Positions 1 to 7,696 of a stretch of DNA of 49,470 nt are shown piece after piece. A program made the position numbers and the translations under genes. The DNA comes from a virus. The notes under the pieces were generated by a model, which was not told where the DNA came from, ran no database searches, and saw only the letters and a list, made by a program, of their open reading frames with translations. Within the stretch, counting starts at the first letter, position 1. Each line of letters opens with the position of its first letter. The DNA lies in IMG/VR virus record IMGVR_UViG_3300042090_000423, positions 1-49,470 of that record, one strand, 5' to 3'.

Positions 1-578
1 TCCCAGCGGGTCCACCCGTGAATCCGGCCATCCGTCCAAGCATAGTAGGATGCCTTAGTCATCAGCTTGATGGGATCATTCTCATGCTGAATGAGCTTCC
101 GCATAGGCTCTGCACTCTTAGCAGTCTCTATGTCGGCGGCATCCTCAGGGTCCTCAGGCTCAAACCGTAGGCTGGGAATAGTCTGGGTGACGATAGCCAT
201 GAATGACTCACCAAACCCCTGATACATGTTGGTGGTATACATGACCGCACTGTCATACTTGTTGGCATCACTGGAAGTCTTAGCCCCAGCGGGTCCCAGA
301 ACATCCCAGCACTCACCTTCCCAGTTCCAGTTAAGGTGCTGCATCTCCCGCCAGAATGAGCGGGCCTGCCAAGCCTTCATCACCTCAAGACGGCGGGGAT
401 ACCTAAACTCATCACAGTACTTAGCCGCCAGCTTGACGATACAGTCCTTTAGCTCATCCGGGATGTTCTCATTCCACGGACCATAATCCTCAGGGGCAGT
501 CTCTTCCTGCTCTTGGCCGGGGATAAGCTGCTCTGAATCGTCCGGCAGCTCAGACGGCAATACAGTGGTAGTAGACAT
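1..578 (-). CDS. Portal protein, N-terminal part (cut by window start)
   Basis: The frame is open from an ATG at 578 to base 1 and gives about 192 residues. It starts MSTTTVLPSE and reads on through an acidic linker, a helical stretch (PDELKDCIVKLAAKYCDEF), a DANKYDSAVMYTTNMYQGFGESF segment and ends ASYYAWTDGRIHGWTRW. This is the layout of the N-terminal wing and clip region of P22-type portals, which form the dodecameric DNA gate of the head. The C-terminal part lies at 47792-49470 on the same strand, which gives about 750 residues in total, close to P22 gp1. The ATG overlaps the TAA of the preceding gene (TAATG), so translation is probably coupled. Joined directly, the two window ends leave the frame off by one base. 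Confidence 0.85.
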   Translation of the reverse strand, partial: MSTTTVLPSELPDDSEQLIPGQEQEETAPEDYGPWNENIPDELKDCIVKLAAKYCDEFRYPRRLEVMKAWQARSFWREMQHLNWNWEGECWDVLGPAGAKTSSDANKYDSAVMYTTNMYQGFGESFMAIVTQTIPSLRFEPEDPEDAADIETAKSAEPMRKLIQHENDPIKLMTKASYYAWTDGRIHGWTRW

Positions 579-802
579 TACAGTTCGTGCCTCTGGTACA
601 TTCTCTGTACAGCAGGACCCTTAACGCGAGCATGACGCATAACATGACTGCGCTTGGGTGTAATCATTACACCTGACCGGGATGTGGGGCATCCGGTACT
701 AGTACTACTAGTAGCCTGTTGGTCAGGTGTAATCATTACACTTTGAGACAGCAGATCTTTCTTAATGTCCACAAGAATCGAAAGTGCTTTAGGTGGTAGC
801 AA
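578..802 (-). CDS. Small 74-residue protein carrying two operator copies in frame
   Basis: The frame starts at a TTG (802), overlaps the upstream gene by 14 bases and ends with a TAA that overlaps the portal ATG. That tight packing is the main argument for a gene. Two copies of the 13-bp palindrome fall in the same frame and each encodes V-M-I-T-P, separated by a Ser/Thr-rich stretch. No family recognised and no ATG start is available. It may instead be an untranslated control region that merely stays open, because its sequence is dominated by the inverted repeat at 658-741. Confidence 0.45.
   Translation of the reverse strand: MLPPKALSILVDIKKDLLSQSVMITPDQQATSSTSTGCPTSRSGVMITPKRSHVMRHARVKGPAVQRMYQRHEL
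658..741. repeat. Inverted repeat with an operator palindrome at each end
   Basis: Two 21-bp arms (658-678 and 721-741) are inverted copies that differ only at the central base of the 13-bp palindrome; each arm is the palindrome plus a CCTGACC/GGTCAGG extension. The 42-bp interior holds two tandem copies of the octamer palindrome TACTAGTA at 697-704 and 706-713. It lies 80 bp upstream of the portal start. A paired operator suited to DNA looping is the likely reading. Confidence 0.75.
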
Positions 803-1133
803 GGTTCACCAAGGAATATTCCGGGATTCCATGTATCGAGAATACCAGTTGGTCCAAGGGGGCAGTCTTATCTTGGACAATGGTGATCCCATCACTGACT
901 CCCAGAGGGGGCTTGATACAGTTCACCTTCATAATCTGCCTGCCCATAGGACCCAGTACGGGGCCTACTTGGATAGACTCCGGGATGTCTGCTAGACCGT
1001 ACAGCTCTTTGTAGCGGTCAGGGTGGATACTCAATGTCAGGAAACGAGCGGGAGCCAACTTAGTTACAGCCCTAAACGTGGCGATGAACAGTTTAGGGTT
1101 AAGCCGTGCTCCCGCTGCGTCTACTGTTTGCAT
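789..1133 (-). CDS. Hypothetical 114-residue phage protein
   Basis: The ATG at 1133 overlaps the TAA of the upstream gene (TAATG) and has AGAGGGGA just ahead of it. The product begins MQTVDAAGARLNPKLF, is mixed alpha/beta, has no signal peptide or membrane segment, and has no motif I recognise. Its position two genes ahead of the portal, in a chain of coupled genes, suggests a packaging or virion accessory role. That is context only. Confidence 0.7.
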   Translation of the reverse strand: MQTVDAAGARLNPKLFIATFRAVTKLAPARFLTLSIHPDRYKELYGLADIPESIQVGPVLGPMGRQIMKVNCIKPPLGVSDGITIVQDKTAPLDQLVFSIHGIPEYSLVNLATT

Positions 1134-1366
1134 TACTTCCCCTCTAGAGCCTTGACTCGTTCGTGCAGGTCATTGAACAAGTCCAACATCAACTTGTGCA
1201 GGTCAGTCACAGATTGAGGGCCAGCTTGAGGATGAGTCCCAACACCGTGAATCTTGGCATCAAACTGAGTCTGAGCAGCAAGACGAGCCTCTTCAGCCTC
1301 ATGCTTCTCTTTAGCCACTTCCTGCGGGGACTTGACTACTGTAACCTCTGGTTCAGACATTTTCAT
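1133..1366 (-). CDS. Small coiled-coil protein
   Basis: 77 residues. The middle (EVAKEKHEAEEARLAAQTQF) is a charged heptad-like helix and the C-terminus (DLHKLMLDLFNDLHERVKALEG) a second amphipathic helix. A strong ribosome site (AGAGGAGA) precedes the ATG, and a copy of the 13-bp palindrome (1378-1390) lies 11 bp upstream of the ATG. No family recognised; oligomerising virion or regulatory accessory protein by inference. Confidence 0.75.
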   Translation of the reverse strand: MKMSEPEVTVVKSPQEVAKEKHEAEEARLAAQTQFDAKIHGVGTHPQAGPQSVTDLHKLMLDLFNDLHERVKALEGK

Positions 1367-1392
1367 CTCCTCTCAAGTGTAATGATTACATC

Positions 1393-1587
1393 TTACTTGG
1401 CTACACTTACCCAACTTTTCCGCTTGTATCGAATACACCAACCGGGACCCGCAACAGGCGCTTGAACACCCTTACAATGGGTAGGAGGGAGGAAGTTCTC
1501 GCAATTCGAGCATCGTTGGCCAACATGCGTTGACGCATCTTGGTAGTTAACGGCTTTGTGCGAGAGCTTGTCCTTTTCACTTTTCAC
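1393..1587 (-). CDS. HiPIP-like small iron-sulfur protein
   Basis: 64 residues from a GTG that overlaps the end of the upstream gene. The cysteines are C26-x2-C29-x8-C38-x12-C51, the last in a G-W-C context, after an N-Y-Q-D stretch. High-potential iron-sulfur proteins (HiPIP, PF01355) have this cysteine spacing, the aromatic-Q-D lead-in and the G-W/Y-C ending, and bind one [4Fe-4S] cluster for electron transfer. Unlike most HiPIPs there is no export signal. A four-cysteine zinc site is the alternative. An electron carrier between phage head genes would be unusual. Confidence 0.65.
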   Translation of the reverse strand: MKSEKDKLSHKAVNYQDASTHVGQRCSNCENFLPPTHCKGVQAPVAGPGWCIRYKRKSWVSVAK

Positions 1588-1747
1588 CCCGTGCCGCCTT
1601 TACCCAAGTCTTTTTACTGCCCTTGGTCCCCTTGAGAGACCCCTTAGGGGTAGCAGCATCCCACTCTGCTACCCCCTTAGAGCCAAGGGCCTTCTTACCC
1701 GCTGGACTGTGCCCCCAGCGAGCTTGAGCTGTAGACTTCCAGGGCAT
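1577..1747 (-). CDS. Small basic phage protein (starts MPWKS)
   Basis: 56 residues, start ATG 1747 overlapping the TAA of the upstream secreted-protein gene (TAATG), and end overlapping the next gene's GTG. It is Lys/Gly-rich: MPWKSTAQARWGHSPAGKKA at the N-terminus, then two Lys/Gly-rich repeats and a basic tail. I recall short phage proteins beginning MPWKS..RWG.SPAGKKAL near portal and terminase genes; the function is unknown to me. The conserved-looking Trp and basic tail suggest nucleic-acid or head binding. Confidence 0.8.
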   Translation of the reverse strand: MPWKSTAQARWGHSPAGKKALGSKGVAEWDAATPKGSLKGTKGSKKTWVKAARGEK

Positions 1748-2577
1748 TAGAAGTTAGCTTGGGCTGCTGTCCATCCCCACACCTTAATGTGGAGAGCACC
1801 AGCGCCGGGGGTGGTGGATGGAGTTACCAGAACAGAAGCATAACCCGTGCCAAGGGCTACCTTAGCCGGGGCATTCACGAACTGTGAGCAGTTAGTGCCT
1901 GCGGTTAATGAGGTGCAGGCGTTCACGAAGGCTGTGGCAGACCCGGTGATGCCAACACTATAAGAGGTTGCTGTGGTAACGGTAGTGTTGACATACACAG
2001 AGCTGCCAAAGTTGGTGAAGTATTGAGGAGTCTTGCAGGCAGTGATAGTGGTGGTAGCTCCACCAGATATGACCACACCAGGGCCGCAATCCACTTCCCA
2101 GTACACGCTACCCCCGCCATTGAGAGTAGCATCTTGGAGAGCTTCCCCTATCCCTACCGTGCCGGAAGCGATTAGTTCACCTCTACCGTGGGAGTTAGAG
2201 GTATTGCCGGATACGGTACAGGTATCATACCCAGCATTGAGGTAGCAACCGGATACGGCCGTGAGAGTCACGGACTCTTGGTTAGCTCCAGCCCCTACCA
2301 GGACAATCTCACCAACAAACGGGTAGATGACCCGGCCATCGGGAAGGGTTGCGCTAGGCTGCCTCAGGATGAGGGTAGCCGGGGATGCAGCGGGTACAGA
2401 GGTTGGATTGTCCACTTGGAGAGACCAGTAGCTATAGTTCCTAGCTACATAAACACCTCCAACGTGTGACAGGATGCTCTGACCTTGAGTGTTAGGATTG
2501 CCCTGAGCCGAAAGGGGAGCAGAAGCAATCCCGCACGCAGCCAGTGCAAGAAGCAGGACACTAAGCAACTTTCTCAT
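1747..2577 (-). CDS. Secreted or lipid-anchored beta-rich protein
   Basis: 276 residues with a clear export signal: MRKLLSVLLLALAACGIASA then PLSAQ. Both a lipobox (L-A-A-C, Cys 15) and a type I site (A-Q) can be seen. The mature part is Thr/Ser/Gly-rich with several paired cysteines, as in exported proteins. Strong AAGGAG site ahead of the ATG. It is one of at least five signal-peptide proteins in the zone where tail-fibre genes are expected. Function unknown; cell-surface or virion-exterior protein by inference. Confidence 0.8.
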   Translation of the reverse strand: MRKLLSVLLLALAACGIASAPLSAQGNPNTQGQSILSHVGGVYVARNYSYWSLQVDNPTSVPAASPATLILRQPSATLPDGRVIYPFVGEIVLVGAGANQESVTLTAVSGCYLNAGYDTCTVSGNTSNSHGRGELIASGTVGIGEALQDATLNGGGSVYWEVDCGPGVVISGGATTTITACKTPQYFTNFGSSVYVNTTVTTATSYSVGITGSATAFVNACTSLTAGTNCSQFVNAPAKVALGTGYASVLVTPSTTPGAGALHIKVWGWTAAQANF

Positions 2578-2857
2578 GCATTTTCTCCTTTTTTTTGTTC
2601 CACAAATCTTGGATGTGGGATCGCCACTGCAACTTTGTGTTAATTCTCGCTGTGCGAACTGTGGCCTGTCTCACACAGAAAGCTCCATGTATGTCCCACT
2701 TCCATATTTCCCAAGTAGTAGCATACAGGAAATCTCTGGCGCTCATTCTGGGTAAGACGTGGGATGGGAACCCCTTCCAGAACTTACGCGGGTCCTGCCA
2801 ATAGGGATTATTCGGGCTGAACTGCGGTTTAGGTAAGAATTGTTGGCCAAGACCCAT
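2561..2857 (-). CDS. Hypothetical 98-residue aromatic-rich protein
   Basis: Starts MGLGQQFLPKPQFSPNNPYW and is rich in Trp, Phe and basic residues, ending in a Lys-rich tail. The A of its ATG is the last base of a 13-bp palindrome copy (2857-2869). It overlaps the next gene by 17 bases. No family recognised; no signal peptide. Confidence 0.65.
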   Translation of the reverse strand: MGLGQQFLPKPQFSPNNPYWQDPRKFWKGFPSHVLPRMSARDFLYATTWEIWKWDIHGAFCVRQATVRTARINTKLQWRSHIQDLWNKKKEKMHEKVA

Positions 2858-2889
2858 GTAATCATTACACCTAACTGGGGGGTAAAATC

Positions 2890-2903
2890 GGGTACTAGTA
2901 CCC
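2890..2903. promoter_or_regulatory. 14-bp perfect palindrome GGGTACTAGTACCC
   Basis: A perfect palindrome containing the TACTAGTA octamer, flanked by GGGGGGTA (left) and TACCCCCC (right), which extend the inverted repeat. It is 20 bp from the 13-bp palindrome at 2857-2869. There is no T-run on either side, so it is not an ordinary terminator. Probable second operator type. Confidence 0.55.
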
Positions 2904-2926
2904 TACCCCCCAAACTGAAAAAAGTG

Positions 2927-2955
2927 TTGACAAACAGAAAAAATGAGCCTACAAT
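2927..2955 (+). promoter_or_regulatory. Consensus-like promoter pointing against the operon
   Basis: TTGACA (2927-2932), 17-bp spacer, TACAAT (2950-2955) on the plus strand, in the gap between two minus-strand genes. It would transcribe antisense through the His-rich gene and the end of the terminase region. No convincing plus-strand gene follows. Confidence 0.55.
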
Positions 2956-2986
2956 CTCTTTGTCACACCCACAGAGAACCCAGCGG

Positions 2987-3424
2987 CTAGGCCCCAGCTC
3001 CCATGTTTCCGCCGATCCCGCCCAACGATTCCCCAAACCCGTCATCCATGTCCATGTCGTTGTGGGCCGACATGTCCCCCTGACCATCAGAAGGCATAGC
3101 CTCATGCATAGCAGAATGCATCTCATCAGCACTGCCATGTTGCCGGGTCTCTACGTCCCCGCCGTCATGGTGGGTGTGGCTGGTATACTTCCCGCCCCCA
3201 GAGTGATGAGCATGGAAGGCATGTACCCCAGTCATGGGATGGGCTTGGGTGGTGCCGGGGTGGGTCTTGGTGACATGTTCCTCAGTGTCACCCCCACCGT
3301 GAGGCTCCTGAGCCTTACCGTGGACTAGTTCCTTGGTCTTATCCATTGACTTCTCTACCGGAGCAGGCTTGGGACCCTTCTCCCCAGTAGATTTGGGACC
3401 AAACTTACCATTATGGAATGGCAT
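2987..3424 (-). CDS. His/Gly/Asp-rich protein
   Basis: 145 residues. The N-terminal third is Lys/Pro-rich; the rest is dominated by His, Gly, Asp and Met, with many H-x-H and HH pairs and a flexible Gly-rich tail. No signal peptide or fold is apparent. Metal binding (Zn, Ni, Cu) is an inference from the histidine clusters. It follows the terminase gene by one small gene, so it may be a virion or packaging accessory protein. Confidence 0.7.
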   Translation of the reverse strand: MPFHNGKFGPKSTGEKGPKPAPVEKSMDKTKELVHGKAQEPHGGGDTEEHVTKTHPGTTQAHPMTGVHAFHAHHSGGGKYTSHTHHDGGDVETRQHGSADEMHSAMHEAMPSDGQGDMSAHNDMDMDDGFGESLGGIGGNMGAGA

Positions 3425-3426
3425 GG

Positions 3427-3765
3427 CTATATAGTACCCCCTTCTTTCTTTACTTTGGCTTCAAGTTGTTTAGCAGAGTCCCCGACTACCGGAATAGTAG
3501 CCTCAGACATCATTTGTGCTCTGGTTCTCCACCCAGAGCGGCCAGAGAATACAGGTTCAGCCATTTTCCGCTTATTTTCGGCCTCAGGAGTGTAATCATT
3601 ACACTTTTTGGCTTCCTGAATTGCCTTCATGGTCAGTATTTCCTGATCTTTCTTGGCAATCAGGCGTTTGAGGTGCTCAATCAGCTCTGCACGCACCTCT
3701 AGGTTGGCTATCAGAGCTTCCTTGAACACTTCATGACGGTATCGGAACATTAGGGGCCATTTCAT
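3427..3765 (-). CDS. Coiled-coil protein downstream of the large terminase
   Basis: 112 residues. The ATG overlaps the terminase stop (ATGA). Residues about 12-50 form a charged amphipathic helix (RYRHEVFKEALIANLEVRAE...). The 13-bp palindrome at 3591-3603 lies in frame and encodes C-N-D-Y-T. No family recognised. The position suggests a packaging accessory role. Confidence 0.7.
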   Translation of the reverse strand: MKWPLMFRYRHEVFKEALIANLEVRAELIEHLKRLIAKKDQEILTMKAIQEAKKCNDYTPEAENKRKMAEPVFSGRSGWRTRAQMMSEATIPVVGDSAKQLEAKVKKEGGTI

Positions 3766-5360
3766 GACGCATATCTCCTGAATCGGCCTATACTGCGGTT
3801 ATTCACCACCCCGGCATCCCGCAATCTCTTGGTACGGTCACTGTTCAGCTTCATAAGCTGGATAGCCCGGTTGGTTGGGTCTTTTAGGTGGGCTACTTTC
3901 TTCATAAACACTACATTGTCAGGCTCAGACTTGGGAGCATACTCAGAATAGACCCCATAACGCAGAGCATCCAACACGTCATCATACATAGTGTTGGTCT
4001 TGAGGATGTCCTCTTCCTTGCCAGGGTGTTTATCGTCTACTACAGCAGTGGGGACAGCCCGGATAGCGTGCTTACAGTTCTTGGTAATGATCCATTCACC
4101 CTCATCCAAGGCTCGATGCATGAAACGCCAGCCATCAACACGGTCAATGACGGCTTTCTTCATAGAAGGTAGACCATTCCGGCGGAATACCTCCGACATG
4201 GCAGCCTCTTTGGTGCTGTTGTTGGATTCTTTCTTCCACAAGTCATGCCCCGCATAGATGTTCTGGAGGTTAAGGCCATCATTGACAGCCGAAATCTCCT
4301 CCGCTAGAGCACGCTCAGACATATGGTCAGTCACAAACTCCCGGAAGGTGATGATAAGGCGCTTAAACTTGCCATCTTCCGTCTGGTACCCCGCTTGGGT
4401 ATGCCAGTGGAAGGCTGAGGAGTGAACAAATCCCCAGTCGAAGCCTCCCCAGATAGGCCAGTGCTCTTGCCGGATGATGTCCTCAAGGTTCCAGGCGTGA
4501 ACGTTCTCATCAAAATTCGAGAAATACTGGCCAGAGAACTTCTTAAAGTCTCCAAGCAATTGACCTGCTCGCATGTGAGCTGAGAGGCTGTTCTGTTCTT
4601 GGCCGTACTGGGATCGAGTGATGTAGTAGTTAAATCTCTTTTCGTCCGACCATGAGTAATACACACAACTGGAGCACTTCCCGCACTCTTTACCGAGGCA
4701 GTCCCCGATGTACCCGTCTGCGGCGAGAGCAGCGCGGGACCATTCGATGTTATCCCACCCGAATGCCGGGAGGAAAGCGTAGTCATTCTCTTTTTCCCTC
4801 TCATGGTATTCCTTAAGGTAGAAGATACGCTGCAAGAATGCGGCCCCTAACCCTCCGGGGTTAAATCCCAACAGGAACTTGCAGGAGTTCTCTGGGGTAT
4901 TGGGCCAGCGGCAAATAGTCTTAAGCTGGGTCAACTCTGTTTCAGAGAACTGTTCTGCTTGGTCCGTCATCACATCATAATATTCAGGACCAAAGGCTTT
5001 ACGCTTAACGTCCGTCTCGTTCTCCGCACCGTCGAAGAATACCCGGCCCCCACCTAGACTCTCAGGTAGCTCTATGACTTTAGATTGAACCTTGTAGTAG
5101 TCGTGAAGGCCGGGAAACTCTTCCCACATTTTGTTGACGTGGTTCTTCTCGACATCATCCCATACCCGGCGAAGGATTAGTCCATTCGTGTGCGGGTGCT
5201 GCAAACGCCTGCGAAGCATGATGCGGCGCATACCACCCGATTTGCCTCCACCACGGGACCCTCCATAACCCAACCATGAGGCTTTGGAGTTTTCTATGAC
5301 CCAATTCAGCAGAGCTTGCTTGGGTTGGAACTTAATTTGGAATGAGGCTGGTGTAATCAT
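3762..5360 (-). CDS. terL: Large terminase subunit
   Basis: 532 residues. The packaging motor: an ATPase that moves DNA into the head plus a nuclease that cuts it. Walker A is GYGGSRGGGKS (about 32-42); a Walker B-like YYDVMTDQAEQF follows at about 125. The RNase H-like nuclease shows acidic residues in WGGFDWG, YAGHDLW and DDVLDALRYG. Between the domains is a cysteine cluster, C-x5-C-x2-C-x2-C, not usual for the family and likely to bind metal. The start is the ATG inside a 13-bp palindrome (5352-5364), whose TAA also ends the upstream gene, so the ribosome can pass directly from one to the other. Confidence 0.95.
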   Translation of the reverse strand: MITPASFQIKFQPKQALLNWVIENSKASWLGYGGSRGGGKSGGMRRIMLRRRLQHPHTNGLILRRVWDDVEKNHVNKMWEEFPGLHDYYKVQSKVIELPESLGGGRVFFDGAENETDVKRKAFGPEYYDVMTDQAEQFSETELTQLKTICRWPNTPENSCKFLLGFNPGGLGAAFLQRIFYLKEYHEREKENDYAFLPAFGWDNIEWSRAALAADGYIGDCLGKECGKCSSCVYYSWSDEKRFNYYITRSQYGQEQNSLSAHMRAGQLLGDFKKFSGQYFSNFDENVHAWNLEDIIRQEHWPIWGGFDWGFVHSSAFHWHTQAGYQTEDGKFKRLIITFREFVTDHMSERALAEEISAVNDGLNLQNIYAGHDLWKKESNNSTKEAAMSEVFRRNGLPSMKKAVIDRVDGWRFMHRALDEGEWIITKNCKHAIRAVPTAVVDDKHPGKEEDILKTNTMYDDVLDALRYGVYSEYAPKSEPDNVVFMKKVAHLKDPTNRAIQLMKLNSDRTKRLRDAGVVNNRSIGRFRRYAS

Positions 5361-7696
5361 TACATTTTAGAGGTGGAGATTATCGACTTAATCCCTGATG
5401 TCCCAGCCGGGACTGTAGAAGCGCCGCACCCTGTTAGATTCTTGGTCTCAGAGGTTGTAGCCGTTATGGATTCGTTATAGGTGCCTTGATTACATCCACT
5501 GGCTGTAACAACTATGCTCATGGGATTGGAGCTTGGGGTAGTGTAGCTCCCACTTACAGCTTGGTATGTCGTGTCAGTCAGGACACAGGAAGCTATACCA
5601 GAACCATTGGTGGTAGTACTGCACTCCTGAATGCTATTGGTGTCGGTTATGACTACAGAAGCCCCGCTAATGGGCACACTGGAGGCATTCTCCACAGTGA
5701 TTGTGTAAGTCCATTTGATTATGTAGCGGAAGGTGCTACCTGTGTTATTGCTGGCCCAAGTGGATAGGTTATTGCTGCTCTTGGTAGCCCCCCCTGAGAA
5801 TGTAGGGTCAATAAAGGTGAAGGGTCCCCCAGCGGGACTGGCGCTACCCCCTCCATTGTTGTAGTCGAAGAAGTGCCATCCTGAGATAGCAGTCGCGGGT
5901 TCATTGAACGTGCAACTAGTGCATTCCCATGCCGCATTGCCATCATACCAGATGTATATGTCTGCGCTGTCTCCAGAGAAGTAGTCATTGCTGCTGTCAA
6001 AAGCCTCTTCCCCGTACCCGCAGTTGCCACTACCGCCGCATTCTCCCCCGCCATACTGATTCCCATCAAACCGCATCGCAGCACAGTTGACGTTGTTGGT
6101 CTGGGTCCACCCGGACACTCCACGGCAAATCCACTGGTTGCCACTACTAGTGTTGACGCCAGACGCATAGGTTGCGCTGCTATCAGAGAAGGCATATCCC
6201 CCGCAAGGGCCAGCCAAGACAGTTACGGAGTTGTTGTTAAACTGGTTGTTCGATAGGTCATACCCGCCGCCTGCGGTGTTAATCTGCATACCATAGGTAG
6301 ACCCATACTCCACAGAGGCGCAAGCATACTCTGCGTCATTGTCCAGGATGCGGACGATCCCGGAATTGTTAGACACTACTACTCCAGTGACAGCCCTGTT
6401 GTTTACTGAGGACACTTGAATACCACGAGTGCTTACTGTGCTGCCCCCAGTACCCGTACCAATGAACAGATTGTTCTCAACAGTAGAGTTAGGTCCCCAA
6501 GTCTGGCAGATGAAACCATTAGCCACGGTAGCGTTAGCCCCCGATTGGCCGGGATTCATCAGGTTATTGGAGCAGTTCATAGGGGCCGTGTCACTAATAG
6601 CCCCTTGGACACCCCCGGAGCCTATGATGTTGTAGAACTGGTCTGTTCCCCCAGTGGAGGGGCGTCCGAATCCCTGATCCGAGTAGATACTGTAGAACTG
6701 GCTCTCAGCGCGACACCCTACAGTGCTGCAATTCCCTGGGTCCGAGTCAGTAAAGATGACATCATGGATTGTAGTAACCGGGGTAGCACTGGAGTCACTC
6801 TGGTTCTCCTCGAATACGATCTTCCCCTGTTTAGCCTTCTGACTCATGATCATGTTAAAAACAGTAGTGCCCTTGGTTGTGTTGCTGGCAGAAGTAGACC
6901 CTACATCCCCTGAACCATACCCGCTACCAACAGTCCCAGTACAACTCCCAGTTGAATCTGTAATAGTGCCGCCATGCACAGAGAGGCTTGTAGAGTTTCC
7001 AGTCATGGCTACACCATAGGCTATGCTGGAGGATGAGGAGGTGCAGTAGGTTATCGTGAATCCGTTCAGGTTAACATCTATGTTGGACCCAGCCTCCGTC
7101 AAGCAACTCCCTGTTGCACTGAGGTTGGTTGTAAGCTGGTAATTGGTGCTGCTGGACAGTCCACCGCAAGAGGATAGGCTGGTAACAGTGGCGCTAGTTC
7201 CCGTCAAACTCATGGTCTGGGTGCTGGTTGTTCCATTATCCGAGATGGTCAGAGTGGCAGTCTCGTTAGTCCCGGCAGTCTGGGAAGGGGTGAACACAAT
7301 ATTGAGCTGGCAATAACTCCCTGATGATATAACGAGGTTGTTGGAGCAGGGGCTTGAGAGTCCTGTAGTGTTTACAGCAAAGTCCCCCGAGTTTGAACCT
7401 GTTAGGGTCTCATACGTGCTGCCTAATGTGAGACTTCCACTACCCGTGCAGGCGGCTACCTGTGGGGTACTGGTTCCAGGTGCATCCACCAAAGCACAGT
7501 TGCTAACTGTTACTGTGAGAGACGGCGAGGATGTGCTGGTTCCTTGATTCCCGAATACCAGAGTGGGAGGCTGAACACAATTAGCACTATTCCCAGTCTG
7601 GCCAGCATTAGGGCACAGAACCGCAGTAGCAGTCCCTGCTCTAGTTACCTTGGCACAGAGCAAGAACAAGATCAGGATGAATATGCGCTTTGTCAT
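5360..7696 (-). CDS. Secreted beta-helix protein with ASH/choice-of-anchor-D-like domain
   Basis: 778 residues. I prefer the ATG at 7696, which overlaps the upstream stop (ATGA), to the longer frame from 7744. The N-terminus MTKRIFILILFLLCAKVTRA is a signal peptide. Residues about 30-170 read FGNQGTSTSSPSLTVTVSN ... GDFAVNTTGLSSPC ... IVFTPSQTAGTNETATLTISD, as in ASPM-SPD2-Hydin/choice-of-anchor-D repeats common in Acidobacteriota surface proteins. The centre is Asn/Ser/Gly-rich with NN ladders (right-handed beta-helix). Near the end is a carboxypeptidase-regulatory-like Ig domain (VENASSVPISGASVVI). Tail spike or exported surface protein. Confidence 0.8.
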   Translation of the reverse strand: MTKRIFILILFLLCAKVTRAGTATAVLCPNAGQTGNSANCVQPPTLVFGNQGTSTSSPSLTVTVSNCALVDAPGTSTPQVAACTGSGSLTLGSTYETLTGSNSGDFAVNTTGLSSPCSNNLVISSGSYCQLNIVFTPSQTAGTNETATLTISDNGTTSTQTMSLTGTSATVTSLSSCGGLSSSTNYQLTTNLSATGSCLTEAGSNIDVNLNGFTITYCTSSSSSIAYGVAMTGNSTSLSVHGGTITDSTGSCTGTVGSGYGSGDVGSTSASNTTKGTTVFNMIMSQKAKQGKIVFEENQSDSSATPVTTIHDVIFTDSDPGNCSTVGCRAESQFYSIYSDQGFGRPSTGGTDQFYNIIGSGGVQGAISDTAPMNCSNNLMNPGQSGANATVANGFICQTWGPNSTVENNLFIGTGTGGSTVSTRGIQVSSVNNRAVTGVVVSNNSGIVRILDNDAEYACASVEYGSTYGMQINTAGGGYDLSNNQFNNNSVTVLAGPCGGYAFSDSSATYASGVNTSSGNQWICRGVSGWTQTNNVNCAAMRFDGNQYGGGECGGSGNCGYGEEAFDSSNDYFSGDSADIYIWYDGNAAWECTSCTFNEPATAISGWHFFDYNNGGGSASPAGGPFTFIDPTFSGGATKSSNNLSTWASNNTGSTFRYIIKWTYTITVENASSVPISGASVVITDTNSIQECSTTTNGSGIASCVLTDTTYQAVSGSYTTPSSNPMSIVVTASGCNQGTYNESITATTSETKNLTGCGASTVPAGTSGIKSIISTSKM

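Noticed and set aside
2743-3328. Overlapping open frames on both strands around 2743-3328
   Set aside because: Mirror frames of the His-rich gene; the composition follows its repeats. Only the minus-strand frame at 2987-3424 has sensible neighbours.
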